Part shown: one piece after another, positions 27,467-35,539 of the stretch
Numbering within the stretch: position 1 is the first letter of the stretch
How the letters are laid out: each line of letters begins with the position of its first letter
From: Candidatus Enterococcus courvalinii
GTDB lineage: Bacteria; Bacillota; Bacilli; Lactobacillales; Enterococcaceae
DNA length: 64,000 bases
Assembly (NCBI RefSeq): GCF_017315945.1
Contig: NZ_JAFLWI010000006.1
Span: 124,001 to 188,000 of the forward strand
Direction of reading: 5' to 3'
Notes under the pieces: model-generated
The model's input: only the letters and a program-made list of their open reading frames with translations
Databases searched by the model: none
What the model was told of the DNA's origin: nothing
Translations under genes and position numbers: made by a program

Positions 27467-27471
27467 TTAAA

Positions 27472-28119
27472 ATGAAACCAACAATCCAACCATATCAATA
27501 TTATTTTATTCAACGTGAAGTAGATCAATTACTTAATGCTTATTCCTCTGTGAACGATCCGAAAACGGTTCAGACAGTTCAAGCATTAGCAGCTGAAAAA
27601 ATTCATTCTGTCATTCAGGAAGAATTACCTGAAATTACCGATTTTTTGGCAATTGTAATGGACGTCACACTCACACGGGCAAAAGCAGAGCGTGTCATGG
27701 AAGAATTAAAAACTTATGTCATACCTTTTGAACAACCTTCGAAGCAACAAGTGGACAAAATTTTTCGGAAAGTGAAAAAGCTGAAACAACCAAACTGGTC
27801 AGCTTACGATCTTAGAGAACATACTTATGTAGGATTCAATGATGCTGGGAGTCAAAGAAAGTATTTGCTTTATTATGAAGAAGGAAAACTCCAAGGAGAC
27901 TATGGTAGTCTATCACCAACCATTACAAAAGGGATCTGTGCGATTTGCCAGAAGACATCGAATGTTTCACTCTTTCTTTCTACGACAAAGTCAGGCTCAG
28001 ATGGTACTTATACGAAAAAGGGTAATTATATTTGTCACGATAGTGATACCTGTAATCACCAGTTAGTGCAACTTGAGCCATTTTATGAATTCGTTCATCG
28101 CGTGAAAAAAGAACGATAG
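27472..28119 (+). CDS. FusB/FusC-family elongation factor G-binding protein
   Basis: The 215-aa product matches the FusB/FusC/FBP family: an N-terminal four-helix part (about 1-125) and a C-terminal domain with a four-Cys zinc finger (CAICQ at about 159, then ICHDSDTC near 188). These proteins bind EF-G and release it from the ribosome stalled by fusidic acid. ATG at 27472 is chosen because the length then equals the family's (about 213) and AGAAAGGA precedes it. Intrinsic, chromosomal FusB-like proteins occur in Listeria and Enterococcus; resistance in this strain is not shown. Confidence 0.88.
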   Translation: MKPTIQPYQYYFIQREVDQLLNAYSSVNDPKTVQTVQALAAEKIHSVIQEELPEITDFLAIVMDVTLTRAKAERVMEELKTYVIPFEQPSKQQVDKIFRKVKKLKQPNWSAYDLREHTYVGFNDAGSQRKYLLYYEEGKLQGDYGSLSPTITKGICAICQKTSNVSLFLSTTKSGSDGTYTKKGNYICHDSDTCNHQLVQLEPFYEFVHRVKKER

Positions 28120-28123
28120 TTGA

Positions 28124-28152
28124 TTGTAATTTTCAGAAAATCATGCTATATT
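28124..28152 (+). promoter_or_regulatory. Promoter for the fluoride riboswitch transcript
   Basis: TTGTAA (28124-28129) and TATATT (28147-28152) are spaced 17 bp and lie just after the FusB-like stop codon. Confidence 0.55.
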
Positions 28153-28162
28153 TTTAGATGAA

Positions 28163-28267
28163 GTGAATAGGTGATGGTGTTCGCCTTTAAACGTTTATTA
28201 ATAAACTAATGACGCCTACTAAAAAACGGGATTAGTGTCCTCTTTTTTAGTAGGTGTCTTTTTTTAG
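28163..28267 (+). promoter_or_regulatory. Fluoride riboswitch (crcB motif) with terminator
   Basis: The aptamer shows the two conserved strands: GGTGATGGTGTTCGCC (28170-28185) and AATGACGCCTACT (28208-28220). The second strand is also the left arm of a terminator (GACGCCTACTAAAAAA with TTTTTTAGTAGGTGTC and a T run, to about 28265). Fluoride binding should hold the aptamer and prevent termination, switching on the CLC gene 12 bp further on. Confidence 0.93.
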
Positions 28268-28278
28268 GGGGAATTTTA

Positions 28279-29544
28279 ATGGAGAAACAAACAATAAATG
28301 TGTTAAGGATAGGAGGGTATATGCTGAAATGGTTACTGATCACGGCTATTTTAGGTGTGATCATGGGCAGTCTTTCAGCCTTTTTCTTAAATAGTTTAAC
28401 GCTTGTAACTAATTTCCGCTTGACCCATACATGGCTATTATTTCTTTTACCTGTAAGTGGGGCTATTTTTGCTTATTTATATACAAATTATGGTGGGAAT
28501 TCAAGTCGTGGAAATAATTTAGTTATCGACCAAGGAAATGGTGGGGAAGAAAAAGTTCCACTACGTTTGATTCCATTGACTTTATTTGGAACAATCACGA
28601 CTCACTTATTTGGTGGTTCAGTTGGTCGTGAAGGAACGGCCGTTCAAATGGGGGGAGCCTTAGCAGATAACTTGTCGCGTGTATTTAAATTAGATCAATT
28701 GGAACGAGAAATCTTGATTATCAGTGGGATCAGTGCAGGATTTAGTTCTGTTTTTGGAACACCTTTGGCAGGAACCTTATTTGGATTAGAGGTCTTAGCG
28801 ATTGGTAAAGTAAGAACAGAAGCTTTATTTCCAAGCTTCTTTGCCGCTATTTTTGCAAATCTCATGACAGAAAGTTTTGGAGTCATTCACACACATTATC
28901 CAATGGGAGAAATTCCTGCATGGAGTGGTCGTTTGTTTGTCAAATTAATGTTGGCAGGAATCATCTTTGGTCTTTGTGGCTGGGTTTTTAGTCGTTCAAT
29001 CGTCTTTTTGAAAAAAGTTTATGCTCATTGGTTTGCCAATCCTGTTTTACGAAATTTTATGGGCGGTGCGATTGTAGTTTTAGTAGCTGTTGTTTTGCAA
29101 ACACAACGTTATCTTGGTCTAAGTTTACCTTTGTTACAAGATGCTTTTAATGGCAATGCCCATCCATTTGATTTTTTAGGAAAACTTGGTTTTACGATTC
29201 TATCGTTAGGCGCTGGATTCCAAGGTGGGGAAGTGACGCCCCTTTTTGAAATTGGTGCAACTTTAGGTGCAAGTTTAGCACCAATTTTACACATGTCCAT
29301 CCCATTTCTAGCTGGACTTGGCTTCATTGGTGTATTTTCTGGTGCAACGAATACGCCAATAGCGTGTTTTATTATGGGAATTGAATTGTTTGGTAGTGAA
29401 GCAGCCGTGTATTTCTTTTTGATTTGTTTAGTCAGTTTTATGTGTTCTGGAAACAATGGAATTTATTCTGCGCAACAAATTACTGTGAAAAAGGGGATTT
29501 TCTTTACTCCACTACTTGAATCATTTCGCAACAAGCAAAAATAA
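28279..29544 (+). CDS. Fluoride-proton antiporter, CLC-F family (EriC-type)
   Basis: The 421-aa membrane protein belongs to the CLC channel/antiporter family with about 10-12 helices. The selectivity signature is SVGREGTAVQMGG (about residue 115), with GREGT in place of the GREGP of chloride CLCs, typical of the fluoride-specific branch. The second CLC signature, GGEVTPLFEIGATLGA, is at about 316. It lies behind a fluoride riboswitch, which agrees with fluoride export. Start ATG at 28279 follows AGGGGGA. Confidence 0.93.
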   Translation: MEKQTINVLRIGGYMLKWLLITAILGVIMGSLSAFFLNSLTLVTNFRLTHTWLLFLLPVSGAIFAYLYTNYGGNSSRGNNLVIDQGNGGEEKVPLRLIPLTLFGTITTHLFGGSVGREGTAVQMGGALADNLSRVFKLDQLEREILIISGISAGFSSVFGTPLAGTLFGLEVLAIGKVRTEALFPSFFAAIFANLMTESFGVIHTHYPMGEIPAWSGRLFVKLMLAGIIFGLCGWVFSRSIVFLKKVYAHWFANPVLRNFMGGAIVVLVAVVLQTQRYLGLSLPLLQDAFNGNAHPFDFLGKLGFTILSLGAGFQGGEVTPLFEIGATLGASLAPILHMSIPFLAGLGFIGVFSGATNTPIACFIMGIELFGSEAAVYFFLICLVSFMCSGNNGIYSAQQITVKKGIFFTPLLESFRNKQK

Positions 29545-29545
29545 A

Positions 29546-29597
29546 AAGCAAGTCTAGGTCAATCAATTAAATGACTTAGACTTGCTTTTTATTTTGT
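29546..29597 (+). terminator. Intrinsic terminator after the CLC-F gene
   Basis: AAAAGCAAGTCTAGGTCA and TGACTTAGACTTGCTTTT form a long stem followed by TATTTTG. Confidence 0.9.
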
Positions 29598-29612
29598 TGA
29601 GTACTTGCTCTA

Positions 29613-29882
29613 TTTTCAAAGCTGAGCGTTTTTTGCCACATTCTCATTCGCAGTATTCAAGAAGTAACTCCTTCCTGATAAATCTAAATTGCTCAAAAAT
29701 TTGAGAAACGATTTCTGGTCATGTATTCTTATTGATTGGAGTTGGATACTTCTTTCGCAACCTTTTTCTCGGTGTTCCCAAAACAACTCCTCCATATAGC
29801 TTACAGCCACTTCAAAAAATGAGATGCTGTTTTGAGTGGCTGTTCACTATCTTGTCGGAGCTGAACGTTTTGCGCTGCAATC
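29613..29882 (-). repeat. BOX-like intergenic repeat, locus 2 (minus orientation)
   Basis: Read on the minus strand, two copies follow the YdcF-like gene: a first beginning GCGCAAAACGTTCAGCTCCG and ending GGAGTTGTTTTGGGAACACC, and a second, diverged copy ending AGGAGTTACTTCTTGAATAC. The first has palindromic arms CCACTCAAAACA / TTTTTTGAAGTGG. Short ORFs on the minus strand here are not convincing. Confidence 0.8.
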
Positions 29883-31081
29883 TAAGTAAACAGCGTGACC
29901 AACACAAGTAATAAATCAAATAGGAAAATCAACGAACAAGCAATTAAGTGCCGTTTCTTATTCATCATTAAAACAGCAATATATTCTCTCAGAAAAGCGT
30001 TTGGCAAATAATACAAAGCTGTTTTTGAACCGATTCCGTTTGCTTTTAATTGTGCTTCTCGCGCATACAGTCCTGCCCGAAATATATGATAGTTATTTGA
30101 ACTGAAAATTGCTTGATAAGGACCGTTCATTAGACAATCCATGATTTCCTTAGAAAAACGCATATTTTCTAAAGTAGTCGTTGAATTTGTTTCAACAAGA
30201 ATCTGGTCTTCAGGAATGCCTTTTTTTAACGCGTAATCTTTCATTGCAACAGCTTCAGGCAATATCTCATCCGTTCCTTGTCCACCAGACATCAATAGTT
30301 TTGGTGGATTAAGAGTTGCTCGTTCTTGTGCTCGATAAAAGGCGATTGCTTTATCAATTCGTTGTCCGAGTAAAGGGGATACTTTTTCGCCACCTAAAAG
30401 CCCTGCACCCAAAACGATGATGAAATCTTGGTTGAACCGTGGACGATTAAATTGGTACAAAACAGAAATCGTCAAGAAATTATAAAATACGACAAACAAG
30501 TAGAATAAAATCATTGGCACAACACTGAATAGAACATTCGCCCATTGTGGCAGATATTGAATTAAGAAAAGTTCAGTTAACAAAAAGATGGTTAAGAAAA
30601 TGCCAAGTAATAACGTCAATAAATTTGCCAGTGAATGTGATTCTTTTTTTAGTACCACGATACCATTCCAAAATAAAACAACAATCAGTATATATAATCC
30701 AAATAATAGGATTAAAAGAAGGGGAATAGCAATCAAGGCAAGTAGTCCACCAATGAAAACATTCTCTGTTTCAAACAATAGCATGACTAGGTAAATACCA
30801 AAACTGATCAGAAATAAATTAAACAGCCACCCATTTAGTAGACGCCTTTTCTCTGTGAAATAAAAAAAGGCAAAAACACTAAAGAAGAACAAGGGAATCA
30901 TAAAAAAAAGTGAATGATAGGAAATTTCTAAAACGATCAGATAAGTCAGTAATACGCCAAAAGACCATGTACTACCATAGAAAAAAAGTGCGGGATCTTT
31001 TTGTTTTTTCCGCCAATAATAAATACCAACAATGCCTAAAAAATAGAGAGCCATAAAAGCTAGATCTCTGGTTAAATTCAT
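29882..31081 (-). CDS. YdcF/SanA-like DUF218 membrane protein
   Basis: The 399-aa protein has an N-terminal half of about seven hydrophobic helices and a cytosolic or extracytoplasmic DUF218 domain (about residues 215-370) with VLGAGLLGGEKVSPLLGQRI and LLMSGGQGTDEILPEAVAM, then ETNSTTTLENM. DUF218 proteins are implicated in envelope maintenance; their reaction is not settled. ATG at 31081 is preferred because AAGGAG lies upstream; longer in-frame readings add a non-conserved basic stretch. Confidence 0.85.
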   Translation of the reverse strand: MNLTRDLAFMALYFLGIVGIYYWRKKQKDPALFFYGSTWSFGVLLTYLIVLEISYHSLFFMIPLFFFSVFAFFYFTEKRRLLNGWLFNLFLISFGIYLVMLLFETENVFIGGLLALIAIPLLLILLFGLYILIVVLFWNGIVVLKKESHSLANLLTLLLGIFLTIFLLTELFLIQYLPQWANVLFSVVPMILFYLFVVFYNFLTISVLYQFNRPRFNQDFIIVLGAGLLGGEKVSPLLGQRIDKAIAFYRAQERATLNPPKLLMSGGQGTDEILPEAVAMKDYALKKGIPEDQILVETNSTTTLENMRFSKEIMDCLMNGPYQAIFSSNNYHIFRAGLYAREAQLKANGIGSKTALYYLPNAFLREYIAVLMMNKKRHLIACSLIFLFDLLLVLVTLFT

Positions 31082-31173
31082 AAGTTCAACTCCTTTTTCA
31101 TTCCTTAAGTATAACGAAATTTCTGTAAAAAAGCTTTTAATAAAACCAAAAAATGGAAAGAAAATGAGAGAAA

Positions 31174-31221
31174 CAAAAAAGCGTGAGAGCCGTTGTCGTG
31201 TGACCAACGTTTCTCACGCTA
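31174..31221 (-). terminator. Intrinsic terminator of dacA
   Basis: On the minus strand AGCGTGAGA and TCTCACGCT pair, with AACGTTGGTCA / TGACGG-like inner pairing, followed by TTTTTTG. It lies just past the dacA stop codon. Confidence 0.85.
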
Positions 31222-31244
31222 AATGAGTTGAAGTTTACTCAGGA

Positions 31245-32552
31245 TTAAAAAAGATTTGTGAAGAATTCAGCAACATGACGCCAACCAAGAACAAAAATAT
31301 TGGCTTTCTCAACTTTAGCAGTTGTGACGATGTCGGTGGCTGGTGCATCCTTTTCGTCTAAATAGCCAAGTTTGTCATCTGCTAAAGTAATTATAGCCGT
31401 TCCGACTTTTGTTCCTTTTTCTGCAGGTGCTTGAATTTGTTTATCCTTCAACGAATCTTTTGAAAGTGTAGGTGTAATGTTCAACTTTCCTGTATCCATA
31501 TCATTGCGAACCCAAACTTTAACTGGTGATTTAAGTGCGACTGGGACAGATTGTTCTTTTCCGTCAAGAACAGCGATCGTTTTCATGTCTGGGATACTTG
31601 CGCCAGCTTTCCCTAATTCTTTCTCTGACCAGTTGTCGTAGCAGTAGTCCATTAAGTTCGCAGTAGCAGTAAAGCGAGCACTTGGATTTTCTTCATGACC
31701 ATCTGCGTTCAATACAACAGTGATTACACGACGATCATCTTTCTTGATCGTACCAACAAAACAGGCACCAGCGAAATCAGTTGTTCCTGTTTTTAATCCA
31801 TCAACGCCTTCTTTGTGGTTGATGAATCCGGGAAGCATCCAATTCCAGTTAACCATTTCAACTGGGGAAACCGTGTCTTCACCGAACATTTGAGTCGCAG
31901 TACTTGTGACTTCTAAAATCTCTGGGTAATCTAGAATCAAATGGCGAGCAACAATAGCGACATCACGAGCAGAAAGTTGATTTTCGTCTGTTTCGGAGCT
32001 GCCAGGATAAAGATTGTCACCTAAATAACTATTATTTAGTCCAGAAGCATTGACTAAAGTAGCATCTGTGATTCCCCATTTTTTTAATTGTGTTTGCATC
32101 AGTTCAACAAATTTAGGTTCGCTACCAGCTATTTTTTCAGCAAGTGCAACAATTGAGGCATTAGCAGACTGAATTGCAGCAGAATCAAAAAGTTCTTTGA
32201 CAGTGTACGTGTTTTCTTTGTGTAATGGAACATTTGATAGATCTGGTGTCACACTTAATTCTTCGGCATAATCTGAAATGGATACTTCATCATCCCAAGC
32301 AAGTTTTCCTTTTTCAACTTGGTCAAGAATGATGTAAAGACCAATAATTTTTGTGACTGAGGCAATTCCCATCGGTGTATCGCCATCTTGGTTATACAAA
32401 ATTTTGCCGGTTTCGGCATCAATTGCAAAAGCTGCTTTTGCGCCAACAGAAAACGTGTCATCAGCCCTAACAGTTAATGTGGGGAAAAGGGAAGCAACAC
32501 ATAAGATGAGGCTAGCAAGCAGAATAACTAACCGTGTTTTTTTTATGGACAT
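31245..32552 (-). CDS. dacA: D-alanyl-D-alanine carboxypeptidase (PBP5/DacA type)
   Basis: The secreted 435-aa penicillin-binding protein trims the terminal D-Ala of peptidoglycan stem peptides. After a signal peptide (about 1-30) come the active-site SVTKI (SxxK), SAN (SxN, about 125) and LKTGTTDFAG (KTG) motifs, then a C-terminal PBP5-associated domain and a terminal amphipathic helix (FVLGWRHVAEFFTNLF) that docks on the membrane. ATG at 32552 follows AAGGAG at 8 nt; an upstream in-frame reading is not supported. Confidence 0.95.
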   Translation of the reverse strand: MSIKKTRLVILLASLILCVASLFPTLTVRADDTFSVGAKAAFAIDAETGKILYNQDGDTPMGIASVTKIIGLYIILDQVEKGKLAWDDEVSISDYAEELSVTPDLSNVPLHKENTYTVKELFDSAAIQSANASIVALAEKIAGSEPKFVELMQTQLKKWGITDATLVNASGLNNSYLGDNLYPGSSETDENQLSARDVAIVARHLILDYPEILEVTSTATQMFGEDTVSPVEMVNWNWMLPGFINHKEGVDGLKTGTTDFAGACFVGTIKKDDRRVITVVLNADGHEENPSARFTATANLMDYCYDNWSEKELGKAGASIPDMKTIAVLDGKEQSVPVALKSPVKVWVRNDMDTGKLNITPTLSKDSLKDKQIQAPAEKGTKVGTAIITLADDKLGYLDEKDAPATDIVTTAKVEKANIFVLGWRHVAEFFTNLF

Positions 32553-32591
32553 ATTCGGTCTCCTTATTGATTTCTTTTCGTACAAATTAAA

Positions 32592-32620
32592 ATTTTATCA
32601 GAGAGTGTGGGGACTTTCAA
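32592..32620 (-). promoter_or_regulatory. Promoter of dacA
   Basis: On the minus strand TTGAAA (32620-32615) and TAAAAT (32597-32592) are spaced exactly 17 bp, about 40 bp before the dacA start. Confidence 0.7.
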
Positions 32621-32683
32621 TGTTTCTGAAAAAAACTTTAGATGTTATCAAATCAGGAGACGAAGAGTCAAATAGTAGTAGAA

Positions 32684-32806
32684 TTAATCGTTTTTTACGC
32701 GTACTTTAACTGGAACTGGCTGTGGCTCAAGTTCAACAACACGACTAGCAACAAATGCGAATAAGCTCATCATGCTTAATAAACTAAAAATAATTAGTAA
32801 TTGCAT
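32684..32806 (-). CDS. 40-aa single-pass membrane peptide upstream of dacA
   Basis: ATG at 32806 is preceded by GAGGTGA at a good distance. The 40 residues comprise a hydrophobic N-terminal helix (MQLLIIFSLLSMMSLFAFVA) and a short tail rich in Val and Pro with basic residues, VKVRVKND. No family was recognised. It lies on the same strand as dacA, separated by about 130 bp that contain a dacA promoter. Translation is probable; a role at the membrane is inferred from the helix only. Confidence 0.6.
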   Translation of the reverse strand: MQLLIIFSLLSMMSLFAFVASRVVELEPQPVPVKVRVKND

Positions 32807-32957
32807 CGTTTTCACCTCGTTTAAGTTAGTTTTCAATCTATTTTTGAAGTTTTTCTATTTGATAAATTAACTATAACAGGTAATTTTGAATCATTTACTG
32901 TGAAGATGAGAGGAAAGAATGGTTTAACTGTGAATAAAGCATGAATGATTGAAAAAA

Positions 32958-32972
32958 TCGAAAGCGCTTGCG
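32958..32972 (+). promoter_or_regulatory. cre-like site upstream of the baeRF gene
   Basis: TCGAAAGCGCTTGCG differs from the CcpA cre consensus at about two positions and contains the palindromic core AAGCGCTT. It lies 86 bp before the start codon. Functional status is uncertain. Confidence 0.4.
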
Positions 32973-33057
32973 AGGTTTAATTCGTTTTATTGGGTTGAAA
33001 AAAATTGTTGTGGTAGACTTTAATTGTAGGAATGATTTTTTTAGGAGGGATACGTTT

Positions 33058-34179
33058 ATGACAAAAATCGATAAAGAATTGTTGTCTCAATTAGCTTCAG
33101 AAGGTGCAAAAGGTCCGTTCGTCACAATTATGTTGAACACACACGTTTCACATCAAGATGTTGAAAAAGATCAAATCAAATTTAAAAATTTTGCGAAAGA
33201 AGCCAAAAAACGTTTTGAAAAAAAATACTCAAAACATGAGTGGACTCCATTTAAAGAAAAGATTGAAGAAATCCTAAATGATGCTTCATTTTGGCGTAGT
33301 GGCACAGAAAGTGTAGCAGTTGTCTTAAATGAAGAGCAATTGTATATTTACCGTTTAAGTATTCCAGTTGATGATCAATATTATGTTAGTGATTTACCTT
33401 ATTTATTGGCAATCATCAAAAATGCGCAATTCAACTATTCTTATTATTTATTAGGGTTGAATCGTGATTCCATGAAGTTGTATGAAGTAAACAACAAGTT
33501 GGTTAAGGAAGTCGAATTACCAGAAGATGCACCGGTAGACATTGTAACAGCTTTAGGTGACGAGTTAACAGGTGGAAATCTAAACTTTATTACGAGTGGG
33601 AAAGCTGGGACTTCAAAAGAAGGCGTGACATTCCATGGAGTCAGCACAAAAGATGAAGAAGTCAAAATCGACTGGATTAACTATTACCAAGCGGTAGATA
33701 ATTATTTACGTGATACATTTGAAAATCCAGAAAAATGGCCGATTTATTTATTTGCTTTACCAGAAAATCAGGCTGTTTTCAAAAAAGTAGCAAAAAATCC
33801 AGATTATCATTCGGATGTTGCTGTCTCAGCCTCACCAGCTCAATTGTCGTTAAAAGATATTGAGGTCGGTGCACAACGTTTGTCAAAAGAATTGGCGGAT
33901 AAAGAAGCTGAAAGTTATAACAAATTATTGGATAAAAAATTCATTGATCAATTAGTGGATATTGTTCCAGCAGCGAAAGAAGGTAAAATTTCGCATTTGT
34001 TCATTGCAACCTCTAATTTAGTTGATGGTTTTGGTGAAGATCCAGAAACAGAGTATGATCGACGTCAAGTTTTGAATCAATTGGCAGATGATGTCATTGA
34101 GACAGGTGGACAAGTCTTCATCTTGGATCAAAAAGAATCGCCAGATGAAAAGAGTTTGGTAGCGATTTTGAGATACTAA
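33058..34179 (+). CDS. baeRF-family protein (bacterial archaeo-eukaryotic release factor-like)
   Basis: The 373-aa product resembles baeRF family proteins, which share the fold of eRF1 / archaeal release factors and L7Ae-like domains and have been suggested to act on stalled ribosomes or stress ribosomes. It opens with KIDKELLSQLASEGAKGPFVTIMLNTH and ends with a segment reading KISHLFIATSNLVDGFGEDPE, then AILRY. No GGQ motif was seen. ATG at 33058 follows TAGGAGGG; upstream in-frame codons lack such a site. Function is inferred from fold family only. Confidence 0.8.
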   Translation: MTKIDKELLSQLASEGAKGPFVTIMLNTHVSHQDVEKDQIKFKNFAKEAKKRFEKKYSKHEWTPFKEKIEEILNDASFWRSGTESVAVVLNEEQLYIYRLSIPVDDQYYVSDLPYLLAIIKNAQFNYSYYLLGLNRDSMKLYEVNNKLVKEVELPEDAPVDIVTALGDELTGGNLNFITSGKAGTSKEGVTFHGVSTKDEEVKIDWINYYQAVDNYLRDTFENPEKWPIYLFALPENQAVFKKVAKNPDYHSDVAVSASPAQLSLKDIEVGAQRLSKELADKEAESYNKLLDKKFIDQLVDIVPAAKEGKISHLFIATSNLVDGFGEDPETEYDRRQVLNQLADDVIETGGQVFILDQKESPDEKSLVAILRY

Positions 34180-34183
34180 GGAA

Positions 34184-34510
34184 AGGTGTGGCGCAAAACG
34201 TTCAGCTCCGACAAGATAGTGAGCAACCATTCAAAATAGCTTTTCATATTTTGAAGTGGGTGAAAGCTATTTAGAGGAGTTGTTTTGAGAACACCGAGGA
34301 AAAGAGTGTGGCGCAAAACGTTCAGCTTCAAATAATAAGGAAGTCTTTCTAAAAACACCACTCATGTTTTTATGAAAATGAACTTATTGCTGAAGAAGCT
34401 GCTTGGAAACACCGTGAATAAAGGTTGTGCCGCAAAACAGCTCTATCAAAACAACAATCAAGCATTCAAAATAAGTTTTCTTTACTTTGGAGTGGTTGTA
34501 AAGGAAGCTC
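34184..34510 (+). repeat. BOX-like intergenic repeat, locus 3 (three copies)
   Basis: Three copies follow the baeRF stop codon: GGTGTGGCGCAAAACGTTCA at 34186, GAGTGTGGCGCAAAACGTTC at 34306, and GGTTGTGCCGCAAAACAG at about 34422. The spacing of the first two is about 120 bp. Internal palindromes are CCATTCAAAATA / TATTTTGAAGTGG and CATTCAAAATAAG / CTTTGGAGTG-like. They end with GAACACCGAGGAAA, GAAACACCGTGAATAAA or diverge. The two minus-strand ORFs of about 60-70 aa seen here are by-products of the repeat. Confidence 0.85.
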
Positions 34511-34639
34511 TCCCACTTTAATAAATAACAAAAAAGTTTTTGATTGAACTGCTGAAACGAGAGTGGAAATGGGGCACAAAGATTATGTAGGAACGCAGGA
34601 GATTTCTAGGTTGTAGAAAAGACCTGGTCTGTTATTTCT

Positions 34640-34700
34640 CTTATTTTTGCTAAGAACAAGAAGTCAGACGTTGCGCTGGTTTCTTGTTCTTTTTTTCTGC
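34640..34700 (+). terminator. Intrinsic terminator ending an unassigned transcript before cspA
   Basis: AAGAACAAGAA pairs with TTCTTGTTCTT, followed by a T run. The 130 bp before it hold no ORF, so this may end either read-through from the baeRF gene or a small RNA. The stretch 34510-34960 otherwise shows nothing but the cspA leader. Confidence 0.7.
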
Positions 34701-34837
34701 GTATCCGTTTCCTTTCTTAATAATCAAAAAACTTCAAAGAAAATCGTTCGAGTTCTACTTAAGGTGGGAATTGTGAAAAAAATCGAATTTTTTAAAATAA
34801 ATGTTCTAAAATTCTAGCTATTCCAATAGATGTGTGG

Positions 34838-34961
34838 TATATTAATAGTCGTAGTTTCTGTTCGGTAATTATGGTAGCTTGTTTCAAATAAACATCTTCC
34901 AGATATTCACCATACAAGTAATTGCAAAATATGTGTTTGAAACACAAGGAGGATTTTTATT
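34838..34961 (+). promoter_or_regulatory. cspA promoter and structured 5' leader
   Basis: An extended -10 (TGGTATATT, TATATT at 34838-34843) is followed by about 110 nt of untranslated leader. TTGTTTCAAA (about 34880-34889) is complementary to TTTGAAACACAA (34934-34945), which abuts the AAGGAGG ribosome-binding site. The pairing could hide or expose the site with temperature, as in other cold-shock mRNAs. Confidence 0.5.
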
Positions 34962-35162
34962 ATGGAAACAGGTACAGTTAAATGGTTTAACTCAGAAAAA
35001 GGATTTGGATTTATCACTGCAGAAAACGGAAACGACGTATTCGTTCATTTCTCAGCTATCCAAGGCGACGGATTCAAAACTTTAGAAGAAGGCCAAGCAG
35101 TAACTTTTGATGTTGAAGAAGGTCAACGTGGACCTCAAGCAACTAACGTTGTTAAAGCTTAA
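34962..35162 (+). CDS. cspA: Cold-shock protein, CspA family
   Basis: The 66-aa single-domain OB fold binds single-stranded RNA and DNA as an RNA chaperone. RNP1 (KGFGFIT) and RNP2 (VFVHF) are intact, and it starts with the typical [18 protein letters not shown]. Full length and strong AAGGAGG. A long leader and a terminator frame it as a single gene. Confidence 0.97.
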   Translation: METGTVKWFNSEKGFGFITAENGNDVFVHFSAIQGDGFKTLEEGQAVTFDVEEGQRGPQATNVVKA

Positions 35163-35181
35163 TTAACCTATAAATTAAACA

Positions 35182-35228
35182 AAAGCTTGGAGTAGTTATC
35201 TTTTTGATAATTATTCCAAGCTTTTTTA
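35182..35228 (+). terminator. Intrinsic terminator after cspA
   Basis: AAAAGCTTGGA pairs with TCCAAGCTTTT, with inner TTATC / GATAA, followed by T residues. The 300 bp from here to dinG hold a second weak hairpin near 35300-35335 (AGGAAGAAAAATCCT with a T run) and the dinG promoter only. Confidence 0.88.
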
Positions 35229-35451
35229 TTCTGTCGTGGTTGTTTCTTTTTTCTTGAGTCAACAAGTAAGGAGCCAATTTTTACGGAAAAAATAAGAGCA
35301 GGAGGTTAGGAAGAAAAATCCTAGTCTTTTTTTGTTTCACTAGCTACTGAATTTTTATAACAAAAAAACTTTGAGAAAGGAAGAGAGAGTAGAGAAAAAA
35401 AGCATGAATCATTTTTGAACGTTCATTCTGTCTTTTTAAGGTGAAACACTT

Positions 35452-35480
35452 TTGTCCCAACCTCTTCTTTGTAGTATAAT
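35452..35480 (+). promoter_or_regulatory. Promoter of dinG
   Basis: TTGTCC (35452-35457), a 17-bp spacer and TATAAT (35475-35480) lie 60 bp before the dinG start. Confidence 0.7.
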
Positions 35481-35539
35481 TTCAAAAGAAACATCCGTAG
35501 TAAAAAGTAAACGAAGCGGCAAGAGAAGAGGAAATTATT

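Noticed and set aside
28175-28265. Alternative reading of the riboswitch region as a plain terminator of the FusB-like gene
   Set aside because: Both conserved fluoride aptamer strands and a CLC-F gene downstream argue for a riboswitch; the terminator is its expression platform.
34018-34361. Two minus-strand ORFs (60-70 aa) behind the baeRF gene
   Set aside because: They consist of repeat sequence and baeRF antisense; their shared LNVLRHT segment comes from two copies of the repeat.
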